Positions 46,559-57,576 of a stretch of DNA of 64,000 bases are shown piece by piece. The stretch's first letter is position 1; each line of letters opens with the position of its first letter. The DNA is from Acinetobacter calcoaceticus. GTDB taxonomy: Bacteria > Pseudomonadota > Gammaproteobacteria > Pseudomonadales > Moraxellaceae. The stretch lies in assembly GCF_004345325.1 (NCBI RefSeq), contig NZ_SLVJ01000003.1:186001-250000 (forward strand), written 5' to 3'. The translations under genes and the position numbers were made by a program. A model generated the notes under the pieces. The model worked only from the letters and a program-made list of their open reading frames with translations. It was not told the origin of the DNA and ran no database searches.

Positions 46559-48044
46559 AGATAAAACCCGGTATGCCTGAAGGTGCGCAAATGACGATCA
46601 AAAGGAAAATAATCAACAGGGGAATCGAAAGTGCATATTGCGGCAAACGATCAAAATTCAATTTGGCTTTGATAAATAACTGACGCACAAAGGGATATAG
46701 GCACCAGCTAATCAGCAAGATCCAGAACAGATACAGCGGATTGTGGCTCCACTCGATATTGATGCTGTTGCTGAACAGGGCTTGAAAGACCTGCATGGCT
46801 TCATCAAAACTTTTGGCGCGGAAGAATACAAAGGCAAAACAGACGAAATTGACCGTGACAAAGACACCGAGTACTTTACCGATCCAGCTTGATTTATAGA
46901 GGGCATCACGTGCATCTCGGGCACTGACTTTAAAGACTTTCTCGTACAATTTGTCGGTACAATTCAGCAGCACCAAGGCCATGCCATGCAATAAACCCCA
47001 GAGAAAGAAATTCCAACCTGAACCATGCCAGACCCCAGACAACACCATGGCCAGCAATAGATTGCATTGGGTCAGAACGAAGCCACCACGACTACCACCA
47101 AGCGGGATATAGATATAGTCACGAATCCAAGTCGATAGACTGATATGCCATTTGTCCCAGAAATCACGAATGTTATGCGCCAACAGTGGTGCTCTAAAGT
47201 TGACTGGCAGGCGGAAGCCGAGCAGTAAACCAAAGGCGATCATCATTTCGCTATAGCCTGAAAAGTCTAAAAATAACTGCAGGGTATAGCCATAGATAGC
47301 AGCCAAGACTTCTAGGCTGTGATACTGCATTGGATTGGAAAACACAGGATTAACCCAGACATCCGCCAACCAACCGGCCACCCACCATTTTTTTACCAAG
47401 GCCAAACACAACAGCAGCAAGGCCAAACTTGGATATAAGATTTGACGGGGTTGGCTTTGCGTGATTTGCGCACTCATGCCACAACTTTGTCCTTGGATAT
47501 CGGTCAAACCTTTGGCACTTTTGGCACGTGCAATTGGGCCTGCCGTAATCGTGGCAAAGAAGGAAAAGTGCATTAATAACTGGGCATAATTAAAGCGTGG
47601 TACTTCCACTTCATCGTGATAGCGACTGACCAAGTAACTAATCGCTTGGAAGGAGTAGTAGGAAATACCCAGCGGTAATACCAGATTTGCCATCAAACCA
47701 GAACTGTCGAGCTGCATGGCATCTAGTGCAGCAGAAATATTGCCTTTGAAAAAATCGTAATATTTAAACCAGCTCAATTGAATCAGCGTGACGCCAATAC
47801 CAAGCCAAAGTAATTTCTTTTTATGTTGCGCATAGCGCTCCATCGCCAAAGACAATGCAAAAATCACGCTACTAAAGCACAGTAAAATGCTCACCGCCAT
47901 ACCACTGGCCATCAGATAAATGGTGGCATAACTGGCAACGAGTAGGAGTAGATTTTGGATCTGAGGCTTGGCTCGAAAGGCCCAATAGAGACAGAAGAAA
48001 AGTATAAAGATTAGACTGAATTCTATGGACAAAAACGAGAACAT
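46545..48044 (-). CDS. MBOAT family O-acyltransferase
   Basis: A 499-residue multi-pass membrane protein of the MBOAT family (AlgI/PatA/DltB type). The conserved FWDKWHISLSTWIRDYIYIP and the catalytic His region GVWHGSGWNFFLWGLLHGMA are present. These proteins move acetyl groups across the membrane for O-acetylation of peptidoglycan or polysaccharide in the periplasm. It is the first gene of a minus-strand operon with two SGNH proteins. Confidence 0.88.
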   Translation of the reverse strand: MFSFLSIEFSLIFILFFCLYWAFRAKPQIQNLLLLVASYATIYLMASGMAVSILLCFSSVIFALSLAMERYAQHKKKLLWLGIGVTLIQLSWFKYYDFFKGNISAALDAMQLDSSGLMANLVLPLGISYYSFQAISYLVSRYHDEVEVPRFNYAQLLMHFSFFATITAGPIARAKSAKGLTDIQGQSCGMSAQITQSQPRQILYPSLALLLLCLALVKKWWVAGWLADVWVNPVFSNPMQYHSLEVLAAIYGYTLQLFLDFSGYSEMMIAFGLLLGFRLPVNFRAPLLAHNIRDFWDKWHISLSTWIRDYIYIPLGGSRGGFVLTQCNLLLAMVLSGVWHGSGWNFFLWGLLHGMALVLLNCTDKLYEKVFKVSARDARDALYKSSWIGKVLGVFVTVNFVCFAFVFFRAKSFDEAMQVFQALFSNSINIEWSHNPLYLFWILLISWCLYPFVRQLFIKAKLNFDRLPQYALSIPLLIIFLLIVICAPSGIPGFIYANF

Positions 48045-48168
48045 TTTTATGGCTATTCTATGGATAGTTAGGTGGCGGATTCTAGCATAAACTTATATTT
48101 AACCTATATGACATTGCATGACTTTATTTGAATAAGTGGTTGAATGTTGAACAAGCATTAAATATGAA

Positions 48169-48193
48169 TGCAGGGTCAGGTCTATACCCTGCA
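48169..48193 (-). terminator. Hairpin after the MFS transporter gene
   Basis: TGCAGGGT, nine-base loop, ACCCTGCA, about 60 bases past the transporter stop. The T-run is weak on the minus strand. Confidence 0.4.
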
Positions 48194-48255
48194 ATACACG
48201 GCTGTAAAGGCTGAATACAATTTGCTTATCTCACTGAATATTCCGTTGTTTAAAC

Positions 48256-49509
48256 TCAGTGACGCTTTGGATCAGGCAGTAATAATGTCGCAAAACCAAG
48301 CAAGGGAATATAGGAACACAGTTGATAGACCCAAGTCATACTTTTGACATCGGCCATATAACCGAGCGCTGCTGCAGCGATACCACTGACCCCGAACATC
48401 AGACCAAACATCATGCCTGAGATCATACCGACTCGACCGGGAACCGCCTCTTGGGCATAGACCACCATGGCTGAAAATGCTGAGGACATCACTAGGCCCG
48501 CGATGACCGCCAAGATCGGGGTCCAGAATAAATTGGCATAGGGCATGAGTAGGGCAAAGGGTGCCATTCCCAAAAAGGATACCCAAATCACGGCCTTACG
48601 ACCGATACGATCACCGATTGGTCCACCAGCAAAGGTGCCGATGGCCACGGCTGCAAGGAAGGCAAACAGGCACAGTTGTGCATCACGCACGCTGAGACTA
48701 AAACGCTCCATCAAATAAAAAGTGTAATAGTTGGTTAAGCTGGCGATATAGGTAAATTTGGCAAACATCAAGATCGCAATCACGCTCAGAGCACGAACCA
48801 AAACTGGACCATGCAATTTGCTGGGATTTTTCTGTTGATGGCTGACCACCAATTTCTGGCCATGCGCAACCATCCAACGACTGACCCGATACAGTACCCA
48901 GATCGCAAATAGCGCAATCAACATACACCACGCCGTAGCTGCCTGACCATTGGGTAAAATAAGGGTGGCGGCCAACAGTGGACCAATCGCTGAACCACTA
49001 TTGCCACCGACTTGGAAAGTTGACTGTGCAGTACCAAAACGACCGCCTGATGCCGTTCGGGCGACACGGGATGCTTCTGGATGGAAGGTAGATGACCCGA
49101 CACCAATAATTGCAGCAGAGATCAGCAAAATATTAAAGCTCGGTGCAAATGCCAATAAGCCGATCCCCGTAAGGGTAATCACCATACCGAATGGCAGTAA
49201 ATATGGCAGCGGATGCTTGTCGGTGTAGAGGCCGATCCACGGTTGTAGCAGCGACGCTGTCACTTGATAGACCAAGGACAGGATACCGATCTGAGTAAAG
49301 CTTAATGAAAAATTGACCTTCAACATCGGGTAAATGGCAGGAACCACAGCCTGGATCAAATCATTGAGTAAATGCGCTAGCGCCACTGCCCCCACGATAT
49401 GCACCACCATTTTTTGTGGTTGTGCTGGAGCTTGCTGATCTTGTGCGTAGGCTGTGGCGCTTTGATTTTGATCGAACTGAGGCTTTGCTGACATGCCATG
49501 GGTTCCCAT
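48256..49509 (-). CDS. fsr: MFS transporter, fosmidomycin-resistance type
   Basis: A 417-residue major facilitator with about 12 helices after a Gln-rich N-terminus of 35 residues. The N-half AHLLNDLIQAVVPAIYPMLK, GSSTFHPEASRVAR and GGNSGSAIGPL are typical of the Fsr group, which exports fosmidomycin in E. coli. The start could also be Met6 (49494). It is divergent from an AraC regulator across a short gap, which suggests local control. The real substrate here is unknown. Confidence 0.8.
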   Translation of the reverse strand: MGTHGMSAKPQFDQNQSATAYAQDQQAPAQPQKMVVHIVGAVALAHLLNDLIQAVVPAIYPMLKVNFSLSFTQIGILSLVYQVTASLLQPWIGLYTDKHPLPYLLPFGMVITLTGIGLLAFAPSFNILLISAAIIGVGSSTFHPEASRVARTASGGRFGTAQSTFQVGGNSGSAIGPLLAATLILPNGQAATAWCMLIALFAIWVLYRVSRWMVAHGQKLVVSHQQKNPSKLHGPVLVRALSVIAILMFAKFTYIASLTNYYTFYLMERFSLSVRDAQLCLFAFLAAVAIGTFAGGPIGDRIGRKAVIWVSFLGMAPFALLMPYANLFWTPILAVIAGLVMSSAFSAMVVYAQEAVPGRVGMISGMMFGLMFGVSGIAAAALGYMADVKSMTWVYQLCSYIPLLGFATLLLPDPKRH

Positions 49510-49660
49510 AAGTTGAAAAACTGAGCATGACAGTATAATTTGTCATATCGACATCTAAGTTCCAAAAGTCATTGCGAAAGTGACAACTAACCTGACGATG
49601 AGGGGCAGTGCTTTTGCCCAAAACTCATTAGCGCATGGATCTACTTTGCCAAGGACGCTT

Positions 49661-50428
49661 ATGCTCAGTATTGAAGAAAACCGTTTTGAACAAGTGATCG
49701 GGATGCAAGGTCAGCATGACTATCGCGATGTGATTGCACCCCACACCCATTTACGTGCCCAATTGTTGTATCCCACGGAAGGGACGTTGCGGGTACATAC
49801 CGCCAAGCATGTATGGATTGTTTCACCGCACAGTGCTTTATGGATTCCTGCTGGCGTTGAGCATAGTGCGGTGGCGTTGAGCCAAGTCAAACTCAGTACT
49901 GCATTGGTCGATCCTGACTCTGCATATGCACTGGGTCCTGACTGCATCTTGATTAAGATGACCGACTTGCTGACCGCATTAATTATCAGGATCAATCAGA
50001 TGCAAAGTAGCGGTTTTGACAATCGGAATTATGCGCTTGAGCTGATCAAGTCAATTCAATTTCTGATCTTAGATGAGATCCACCAAGCCTTGAGTCTGCC
50101 TGTAGAGTTACCGTGGCCAACGGATTCACGCTTAGTGGGTATTTGTGAGGCATTGTTGAGTCAACCACAGCAGCGTAAAGACCTCACGGTTTGGGCTGAT
50201 CACATCGGCACCAGCCCCCGCACTTTGATGCGGCTGTTTCAAAAACAAACTGGCTTGACGTATCGAGCATGGATACAACATATGCATATCGCCTTGGCAT
50301 TGGCGAAGTTGGCAAGGGGGGAGTCAGTCGCCAGACTCGCCACCGCTTTGGGATATACCAGCCCAAGTGCGTTTAGCGCCATGTTTAAACGGCATATGGG
50401 GCAGACACCACAGCAGTTTCGGCGTTAA
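49661..50428 (+). CDS. AraC-family regulator next to fsr
   Basis: About 255 residues from the ATG at 49661, preceded by AAGGA at five bases; a GTG near 49580 would add 27 residues. It has a cupin-like domain (HTHLRAQLLYPTEGTLRV, then LWIPAGVEHSA) and a C-terminal AraC helix-turn-helix pair (ADHIGTSPRTLMRLFQKQTG and ATALGYTSPSAFSAMFKRHM). Its divergent position indicates that it controls the fsr-type exporter. Confidence 0.85.
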   Translation: MLSIEENRFEQVIGMQGQHDYRDVIAPHTHLRAQLLYPTEGTLRVHTAKHVWIVSPHSALWIPAGVEHSAVALSQVKLSTALVDPDSAYALGPDCILIKMTDLLTALIIRINQMQSSGFDNRNYALELIKSIQFLILDEIHQALSLPVELPWPTDSRLVGICEALLSQPQQRKDLTVWADHIGTSPRTLMRLFQKQTGLTYRAWIQHMHIALALAKLARGESVARLATALGYTSPSAFSAMFKRHMGQTPQQFRR

Positions 50429-50467
50429 TGGATTGAGGGGGAACGTTAGAACAATGGAATCTAAAAT

Positions 50468-51514
50468 TTGAAAAAAATATATATTAGTTTGCTGTTGTTA
50501 ATAGGCTTATTCATTTTACTTATTTTCAATTTTAAGCCAGATCGTCCTACATCTATTGCGAGTCTTCAGCAAGAAGCGATCAAAAATTCAGGGACATCCA
50601 AGCCTACTGAAGAACTTTTGTCTATATCTACGACTGAAACGGATATTGCGAGCCGAGTGTTATTGATTAAAAAAATTATTCAGGACGCTCCCTTCAAGCA
50701 AGAAGATACGCACTCGATCTTAGCCGCCAACCCTGAAAATATTCAAAAATATTTGAGCGATTTTTCACAGTTGATCAATGAAAATATTATGAATAATCAC
50801 AAGTTGAGTGAAAACAAAAAAGCAGAAATGCTCTGGATTATATTCAAAGAATATCATTGGTTAGGTGAAAACAATGCTTTTAAAGCAATTGTTAAAGAGA
50901 ATTTAATGTACTTGAACGTCAAATCTTTAATTCCTGATCTTGCCCAGACATATGCTGATATTGCCGCTGTTGGCGATAGAAGTATCAATGATCGTCACGA
51001 TTTACTTGAAATTATAAGCTCAATAGACATCGATGCTAATAATCCAAATAATGAGTTGATATTTAATACAATGCAGTCTGAGTTACGATCAATCAACAGT
51101 AGGATTGAAGCTCAACAGCTCGGCGGTCTGCTCAGCAAAGTTTTTTATGATTATGCTAAAGCACTAGGGGTAGATACAGTCCCAGATATTATTCAAGCTG
51201 CTAACAATAATCCACAAGCCAGTTTAAGTTATTTAAACCATGTCTTCGGGTTTGTTCTATCCGAAAAGAATACCCCGCAACTACAGGGTATTCTGAATGC
51301 CAATATGAATCCATCAACTCGGAATGATTTAAATACAGTCATTTCTTTTTATTTTGAAAATGCTGATGCTCTTACGCTCAGTGAAATAAATAAAGATATC
51401 TTATCTATTTTAAATACATATCTCATTGCTGAAATTTCGAATAATCATAAGCTAAAAAATGATCGTGATATTAAGGTGGCACATGAGAGAATTATTCGAG
51501 CGATGATTAAGTAA
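50468..51514 (+). CDS. Membrane-anchored helical protein, unknown
   Basis: A 348-residue protein starting at TTG; no ATG fits before the signal-anchor (KKIYISLLLLIGLFILLIFN). The rest is largely helical and polar, rich in Asn, Ile and Lys, and much more AT-rich than its neighbours, which may mean recent acquisition. It likely faces the periplasm. I do not recognise a family. It stands alone after the AraC gene. Confidence 0.6.
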   Translation: MKKIYISLLLLIGLFILLIFNFKPDRPTSIASLQQEAIKNSGTSKPTEELLSISTTETDIASRVLLIKKIIQDAPFKQEDTHSILAANPENIQKYLSDFSQLINENIMNNHKLSENKKAEMLWIIFKEYHWLGENNAFKAIVKENLMYLNVKSLIPDLAQTYADIAAVGDRSINDRHDLLEIISSIDIDANNPNNELIFNTMQSELRSINSRIEAQQLGGLLSKVFYDYAKALGVDTVPDIIQAANNNPQASLSYLNHVFGFVLSEKNTPQLQGILNANMNPSTRNDLNTVISFYFENADALTLSEINKDILSILNTYLIAEISNNHKLKNDRDIKVAHERIIRAMIK

Positions 51515-51913
51515 ATTACTGTCTGTTTAGGCGCAGTCGGTATTTTTATTTCGTTGCACCATGAATAGTGTGAAATGAGTGATCTAGGCTGATTAGAACT
51601 TTGTACAGATTGGAATCGGTAATGAGGCATAGGGTCTACCGATTTGGCGTTGGCCTGAAAGGGATGGCGCCAACTTAACTAGACGTATTTCACCAAATTC
51701 TTTTTTTCGTTCCACCCTTGTAGGGTGGAATGCCAAACCGGTTGATCTTTGCTTTATACCGCTTTTGCCTCAACCGAACTGGAGCAGGACTTCGCTCAAA
51801 ACAGGTCTGGAACGACCATTCCATTGCAGGGTGTAATGAGCAACCCAACCACCATAAAAAAGCCACACTATCCGCAGATAAAGTGGCTTTTTCTATGCAA
51901 CTTATCTAGGGGC
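51515..51913. other. Intergenic stretch, no supported gene
   Basis: About 400 bases between converging genes. It contains a TTCCACCC/GGGTGGAA hairpin (51710-51730) of unknown use and the pta terminator. An open stretch after 51749 is not convincing. Confidence 0.5.
51856..51892 (-). terminator. Terminator after pta
   Basis: AAAAAGCCAC and GTGGCTTTTT across a 16-base loop. On the minus strand it ends in a T-run about 20 bases past the pta stop. Confidence 0.7.
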
Positions 51914-54055
51914 TTAACCCTGATCTTGTTGCTCTGCTTGGATCGCAGTTAAGGCGATGGTAAAGACAATATCATCGACCAAAGCACCACGTGACAAGTC
52001 ATTTACAGGTTTGTTGAGTCCTTGCAGCATTGGCCCTACGCTGACCACATTGGCGGCACGTTGTACCGCTTTATAGGTGGTGTTACCGGTGTTGAGATCT
52101 GGGAAGATAAACACGTTGGCACGACCAGCGACTTTAGAATCAGGTGCTTTAGAGCGACCGACACTTTCAACCGATGCTGCATCGTATTGTAATGGGCCAT
52201 CAATCAGCAGGTCAGGGCGGCGTTTTTTAGCGATTTCAGTGGCTTCACGCACTTTATCGACATCTGCACCAGTGCCCGATGAACCCGTAGAATAGGAAAT
52301 CATGGCAATACGTGGATCTAGACCAAAGGCTTTAGCAGAGTCAGCAGACTGGATGGCAATCTCAGCCAATTGTTCTGCATTCGGATCTGGATTGATCGCA
52401 CAGTCGCCATAGACATAGACTTCATCTGGCAACAGCATAAAGAAGATCGAAGACACCAGTGAATACTCAGGGGCGGTCTTAATCAATTGAAATGCTGGGC
52501 GTACTGTATTGGCCGTGGTGTGAATCGCACCCGAAACCAAGCCATCGACCTGATCAAGTGCCAACATCATGGTGCCGAGAACCACGGTGTCTTGCAGTTG
52601 CTCACGGGCTTGAACGTCTGTGAGCTTGCCTTTACGCAACTCGACCATCGGTTGAATGTATTGATCAATAATCAATGCAGGATCAACGATTTCCAAATCT
52701 TGTGGCAGTTCAATATTCAAGGCTTTGGCTGCATCAAGCACCGCTTCAGGTTTGGCCAGCAAGATACATTGAGCAATACCACGTGATTGACAGATGGCTG
52801 CAGCTTGAATGGTGCGTGGTTCATCACCCTCAGGCAACACGATACGACGTTTTGCCGCAATCGACTTTTGCACCAACTCGTGACGGAATGCCGAAGGCGA
52901 TAGACGCGCTTGATAGTCGCCATTGAGCAGTGGAATCAGCAAATCGAGGTTGATATGGCTAGACACAAAGCGGGTGACTTGCTTGGCGCGTTCGGTATCA
53001 TCCACAGGAATCTCATTGCTGAGATTGGCCAACTGCTGGGCTGTTTCAAAGGCACTGAGTGGGGTGTGTAAGATCGGCAAGCCTTGTTTGATCGCTGACT
53101 GACAGAAATCCAGCGCCTGTGCATTGGGTGCATGATGCTCGGTCAGCACTAAACCTGCCAATGGAATACCTTGACTGCTGGCCACACTACTGGCCAACAG
53201 CACATCGATACGATCTGAAGCACTGATGATCAATTCACCTGCGACAAACTTATTCAGTTCATATTCGATATTGGCTGAGATTAAGCTGCTATGAAGTACA
53301 CGACGCTGCTCTGCTTGACCTTTGTTGATCCATGAGGCATTGATCTGGGTGGTCAAATCTGAAACTCGCGGCACACTCAGGGTATTACTAAATGGCACCA
53401 TTCCAAAGATCGGCAATTTACTGCTGCCAATATGTGCATGGGTCTTTTGAATGGCTTGGGTAAAGCTGGCAACTTCAGCATTGAGACGTAGACTTGGATC
53501 CATGGTCACAGGGATCTGCGCTGAACCTTCAGGCAGACCGCGGGTACGCATAAACAACACCCCAGCAGTGCGTGAAGAGGCTGCACCACCAAAATGTCGA
53601 AGTTGCGTTTCAATTTTCTCAGCAGTGTATTCAGGTCTGGCGATATCGGCATTACTGACTACAATCACTTGTGCATCCAAGGCTTGCGCCAAGGCAGCAT
53701 TCATTTCACTGGCAAAGCTATCGCGTGCAGTCGGCACCAAACCTTCAACGATGATCAGGTTATGTGACTTGGCAATTTGACGATGTAAATGCACAGCTTG
53801 TTCAAGCAACACATCATTTTGATCGCTGTTGATCAGTTGCACCAACTGTGGATAGCTGATCGGCTCTACCGTGGCTGATTTAGATAAATGGCGATACAGC
53901 GCGGTACTGCGATCTTCATCGACATGGTTTTCTTGGGAAAATGGTTTTAGAAAACCTGCTTTTACCCCTTGGCATTCCAAAGCATAAATCAGACCTAAAC
54001 AAGCGGAGGTGACGCCAACGCCTTCTCCAGTGGGAACCAATAATATTGTTTTCAT
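51914..54055 (-). CDS. pta: Phosphate acetyltransferase
   Basis: A 713-residue Pta that interconverts acetyl-CoA and acetyl phosphate. The N-terminal P-loop-like domain (LLVPTGEGVGVTSACLGLIY) and a DRTGG-type middle domain are followed by the catalytic PTA_PTB domain (about 390-710) with LPEGDEPRTIQAAAIC and SYSTGSSGTG. This is the long E. coli-type architecture. It follows ackA by 50 bases on the same strand, forming the acetate overflow/assimilation operon. Confidence 0.95.
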   Translation of the reverse strand: MKTILLVPTGEGVGVTSACLGLIYALECQGVKAGFLKPFSQENHVDEDRSTALYRHLSKSATVEPISYPQLVQLINSDQNDVLLEQAVHLHRQIAKSHNLIIVEGLVPTARDSFASEMNAALAQALDAQVIVVSNADIARPEYTAEKIETQLRHFGGAASSRTAGVLFMRTRGLPEGSAQIPVTMDPSLRLNAEVASFTQAIQKTHAHIGSSKLPIFGMVPFSNTLSVPRVSDLTTQINASWINKGQAEQRRVLHSSLISANIEYELNKFVAGELIISASDRIDVLLASSVASSQGIPLAGLVLTEHHAPNAQALDFCQSAIKQGLPILHTPLSAFETAQQLANLSNEIPVDDTERAKQVTRFVSSHINLDLLIPLLNGDYQARLSPSAFRHELVQKSIAAKRRIVLPEGDEPRTIQAAAICQSRGIAQCILLAKPEAVLDAAKALNIELPQDLEIVDPALIIDQYIQPMVELRKGKLTDVQAREQLQDTVVLGTMMLALDQVDGLVSGAIHTTANTVRPAFQLIKTAPEYSLVSSIFFMLLPDEVYVYGDCAINPDPNAEQLAEIAIQSADSAKAFGLDPRIAMISYSTGSSGTGADVDKVREATEIAKKRRPDLLIDGPLQYDAASVESVGRSKAPDSKVAGRANVFIFPDLNTGNTTYKAVQRAANVVSVGPMLQGLNKPVNDLSRGALVDDIVFTIALTAIQAEQQDQG

Positions 54056-54105
54056 AAGTAGTCTTAAAGTCTCAATGATTTAAGGAGTATGCAATATGCC
54101 CGCAC

Positions 54106-55332
54106 TTATGCAAGTGCATCATTCTCAGCAGCATTTTCAGTATTGTTCGAAGGGGCTGCGTCGATAGGGTCTACTACAGAGCGGGTTTCTTGGGCGATGC
54201 GACCTTCTTCATCGGTCGGGATGACCCAAAGCTCAGGGCCAGTACCGGTATCGATACGGCCTTCAGTACCCCGTTTTAAATCATTGTTTTTGTCTTTACC
54301 CAATTGGAAACCGAAGTGCGGCAAGTAAGACAATGTTTTTTCACGAATATAGGCAGAGTTTTCACCGATACCGCCGGTGAAGATCAAACCATCAACACGC
54401 GGTAGGCCACAGCTCAGGGCTGCCAAAGATTTGGCCAAGCGATAACAGAATACTTCAATCGCCAAAGTCGCATCTTGATTGCCTTGCTCAGAGGCTTCAA
54501 TCAGGGTACGCATGTCATTGGATAACTCAGACAGACCAAGTAAACCACTTTCACTATTGAGCATTTTATCAATTTGTTTCAGATCCCAGCCCAAGTTGTT
54601 GGCGAGGAAACTGTGAATACTTGGATCGACATCACCACTGCGCGTGCCCATTACCACGCCTTCAAGCGGGGTGAGTCCCATAGAGGTATCAATACTTTGA
54701 CCATTCCAAATCGCACAGGTCGAGCTACCATTGCCCAAATGTGCTGTTAACCAACCGCCTTGTCTAAAGTTACCCGCTAATTCTGAACCACGGTCAGACA
54801 CATAGGCATGGCTAGTGCCATGGAAACCATAGCGACGAACATTGTGCTCGGTATATAAAAACTTCGGCACAGCATAACGATAGGCGTGTGCTGGCATGGT
54901 TTGGTGGAATGCGGTATCAAACACTGCCACTTGTGGTAGATCAGGGAATAGACGCATGGTGGCATCAATACCGATCAAATGAGCAGGGTTATGCAACGGT
55001 GCAAGTGGTGTGGCTTGACGAATTCGTTCAATAATTTCTGGGGTGAGGCGTTCAGCTTTGGTCAAGGTGCCGCCGTGTACCACACGATGTCCAATGGCTT
55101 GAGGACGATATTGTGATAGACGATTCAATACAGTTTCGAGTGCTTTTTCATGATCTGCAAACGGAATTTCAAGTTCGAGTGGCACACCACCAAAGGTAAT
55201 CCCTTTGATACGAGCCTCAGCCGAGCCTAAGTTTTCTGCCAAGCCGTAGATTCGATCTTCACGACGATCAGAAACCAGCGCATATTTAATGGATGAAGAA
55301 CCGCAATTGATGACCAATACTGAAGTAGACAC
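54106..55332 (-). CDS. ackA: Acetate kinase
   Basis: A 408-residue acetokinase that makes acetyl phosphate from acetate and [18 protein letters not shown] is the N-terminal phosphate loop; [21 protein letters not shown] and HLGNGSS follow in order, and [11 protein letters not shown] is in the C-domain. The last 20 residues are an extra Asn/Asp/Glu-rich tail. It is upstream of pta in a two-gene operon. Confidence 0.96.
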   Translation of the reverse strand: MSTSVLVINCGSSSIKYALVSDRREDRIYGLAENLGSAEARIKGITFGGVPLELEIPFADHEKALETVLNRLSQYRPQAIGHRVVHGGTLTKAERLTPEIIERIRQATPLAPLHNPAHLIGIDATMRLFPDLPQVAVFDTAFHQTMPAHAYRYAVPKFLYTEHNVRRYGFHGTSHAYVSDRGSELAGNFRQGGWLTAHLGNGSSTCAIWNGQSIDTSMGLTPLEGVVMGTRSGDVDPSIHSFLANNLGWDLKQIDKMLNSESGLLGLSELSNDMRTLIEASEQGNQDATLAIEVFCYRLAKSLAALSCGLPRVDGLIFTGGIGENSAYIREKTLSYLPHFGFQLGKDKNNDLKRGTEGRIDTGTGPELWVIPTDEEGRIAQETRSVVDPIDAAPSNNTENAAENDALA

Positions 55333-55925
55333 GTTGGAATTAACCCTTTTTGATGTGAATCATGCTGAGATGACTCGTTTTGTGGTGAATCGTCCTTGCT
55401 CATCAGATGCTGCTGATCGGTCGATGCATTGTCCAATCTGGCTGAATGACTGCGATCGAAACATGATGCTTTGATCCAAGTACAGCAACCCAGCAACGGG
55501 ATCATGATGAGAGCCTAAGTTTTAGCATGTGATGTTTATTGCTCCTAGATAGACTTTAGGTGATTAGACTTAAGCACTATCGACCAATAAAAATCGAACA
55601 ATTAATATTTATCAGTTAAATTTCGTGAAACTGATCAAAAAATAGATAAAAAACCAATGTAACAACTATTGCGCGACGCTTCAATTTTGAACTGAATATT
55701 TTTATGGTACTAAATGTAAAAAGCCCCGTACTCAATGTTGAGTACGGGGCTTTAAGTCTTTTAATTACATTAGATTATGACGAAAATTTAGAGGTTTTAA
55801 TATCCATTCACTTCACATGAATATTTTCATAAATTCTCAGCTTAGTCTGCATATACAATGTATTGAACAAATATCGCCAGTGCTGAGCGACATAGGCTGA
55901 GCAACGCTGGGGGAACGACACCAGC
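55333..55925. other. Intergenic stretch with terminator
   Basis: About 590 bases between proA and ackA on the same strand. It holds a strong hairpin at 55720-55753 and presumably the ackA promoter. No gene seen. Confidence 0.55.
55720..55753 (-). terminator. Terminator between proA and ackA
   Basis: AAAGCCCCGTACTCA, ATGT loop, TGAGTACGGGGCTTT: a perfect 15-base stem. It is placed to end proA transcription, although about 170 bases past the stop. Confidence 0.8.
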
Positions 55926-57206
55926 TTAGTGACGGATTTGACCATCACCGAGCACGATCCATTTTTGTGAAGTCAGACCTTCTAAACCAACAGGGCCACG
56001 GGCATGGATCTTATCGGTAGAAATACCAATTTCAGCACCCAAGCCATATTCGAAACCATCAGCAAAACGGGTCGAGGCATTGACCACTACAGAGCTAGAG
56101 TCAACACGGGTCAAGAACTGGCGCGCTAGACTAAAGTTTTCAGTAATAATCGCATCAGTATGATGTGAGCCATATTTGTTGATATGCAGGATAGCCTCTT
56201 CCATACCACTGACCACTTTGATGGCCAAGATTGGACCGAGATATTCGGTATACCAATCTTCTTCAGTCGCAGCACTGACTTGTGTACCCAAAATACGTTG
56301 GGTTTCTGCACAACCTCTGAGCTCAACTTGTTTTTGCGCATAAAGTTCAGCGATGTTGGGTAGAAACTCATCCGCAACTTTTTCATCGACCAATAAGGTT
56401 TCCATGGCATTACATACGCCATAGCGATGGGTCTTGGCATTCAAGGCGATCGGCAGGGCTTTGTGTAAATCAGCCTGTGCTTCAACAAATACATGACAGT
56501 TGCCATCAAGATGTTTAATCACGGGAATGGTTGCATCTTGAGTGACTCGTTGGATCAGACTCTTTCCGCCACGGGGCACAATCACATCAACAAATTCAGT
56601 TAAGGTGATCAACTCACCCACTGCGGCACGGTCAGTGGTGTTCACCACTTGGACACAGTGTTCCGGCAAGCCCACCACGCTCAAGGCATGTCGGATCGCG
56701 GTTGCAATGGCTTGGTTGGAGTTAATCGCTTCAGAACCACCGCGTAAAATAATCGCATTGCCCGATTTTAGCGCCAGTGATGCGGCTTCTAAGGTCACGT
56801 TTGGACGCGACTCATAGATCATACCGACCACGCCTAAAGGTACCCGCATTTTCCCGAGTTGAATGCCAGAGGGTCTATAGGCCAAGTCGGTAATTTCCCC
56901 AATCGGATCGGTCAAGCCAATGACATCATTGAGCCCATCTAACATCGCTTTAAAGCGTGCGGGGGTCAGCTCTAAACGATCAAGTAAGGCATCGTCTAGA
57001 TTAGACGAACGGCCTTTGTTCATGTCGATAAGATTCGCAGCCAATATCTCAGTTTCACTACGTTGCAGTGCAGTGTAAATCGCAGATAAGGCATTATTTT
57101 TGACGATCGTTGAGGCACTGGCCAGCACAGCTGATGCTTGGCGAGCCTGTTGCCCTACGGTTTGCATATATTCCGCTATGGAATCGTGCTCAATGAATTC
57201 TTGCAT
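55926..57206 (-). CDS. proA: Gamma-glutamyl phosphate reductase
   Basis: About 426 residues from the ATG at 57206. This start gives an N-terminus of [18 protein letters not shown], in line with Acinetobacter homologues; longer frames upstream look spurious, and Met14 is a further option. It reduces gamma-glutamyl phosphate to the semialdehyde in proline biosynthesis. [38 protein letters not shown] and the catalytic Cys in [13 protein letters not shown] are diagnostic. Confidence 0.95.
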   Translation of the reverse strand: MQEFIEHDSIAEYMQTVGQQARQASAVLASASTIVKNNALSAIYTALQRSETEILAANLIDMNKGRSSNLDDALLDRLELTPARFKAMLDGLNDVIGLTDPIGEITDLAYRPSGIQLGKMRVPLGVVGMIYESRPNVTLEAASLALKSGNAIILRGGSEAINSNQAIATAIRHALSVVGLPEHCVQVVNTTDRAAVGELITLTEFVDVIVPRGGKSLIQRVTQDATIPVIKHLDGNCHVFVEAQADLHKALPIALNAKTHRYGVCNAMETLLVDEKVADEFLPNIAELYAQKQVELRGCAETQRILGTQVSAATEEDWYTEYLGPILAIKVVSGMEEAILHINKYGSHHTDAIITENFSLARQFLTRVDSSSVVVNASTRFADGFEYGLGAEIGISTDKIHARGPVGLEGLTSQKWIVLGDGQIRH

Positions 57207-57576
57207 GGCGATATTCGAATGGCTGATTAAAATATTGTCTGGTCTTGAATAGTAGCAGTGCACCAATCAACAATCCACGCTTATTCATAAAATATCCATA
57301 GGCTTATAGGCCTTAACCTCCTTAGTTGCATGCTGATGCTTTAATCTGACTGCATGGTCAAGATATTGATTGCGAACTACATCAACATCTGTATAAAATC
57401 AAATGATATAGATAGCAATGTAATACATATTTTGACGATTTATCTGCAACTCTACTGCGATTACAGCACCGCATAGGGTGGTAAGAACGAATAATATTTG
57501 ATGCGTTGTGAGTCGTTCTTGTATTAACTACAGATCATCTTGCAAAAAAACAATAAAGCAAGCAGGGAGGCAGGGC
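57207..57576. other. Divergent promoter region
   Basis: About 370 AT-rich bases between the divergent proA and hydrolase genes. It should carry both promoters; no other gene is seen. Confidence 0.5.

Noticed and set aside
51710..51730. TTCCACCC/GGGTGGAA hairpin as a terminator
   Set aside because: The T-run lies on the wrong side for either flanking gene; probably not a terminator.
51749..51952. Short open reading frame before the pta terminator
   Set aside because: It overlaps the pta terminator and 3' end, and no ribosome binding site or known protein fits.
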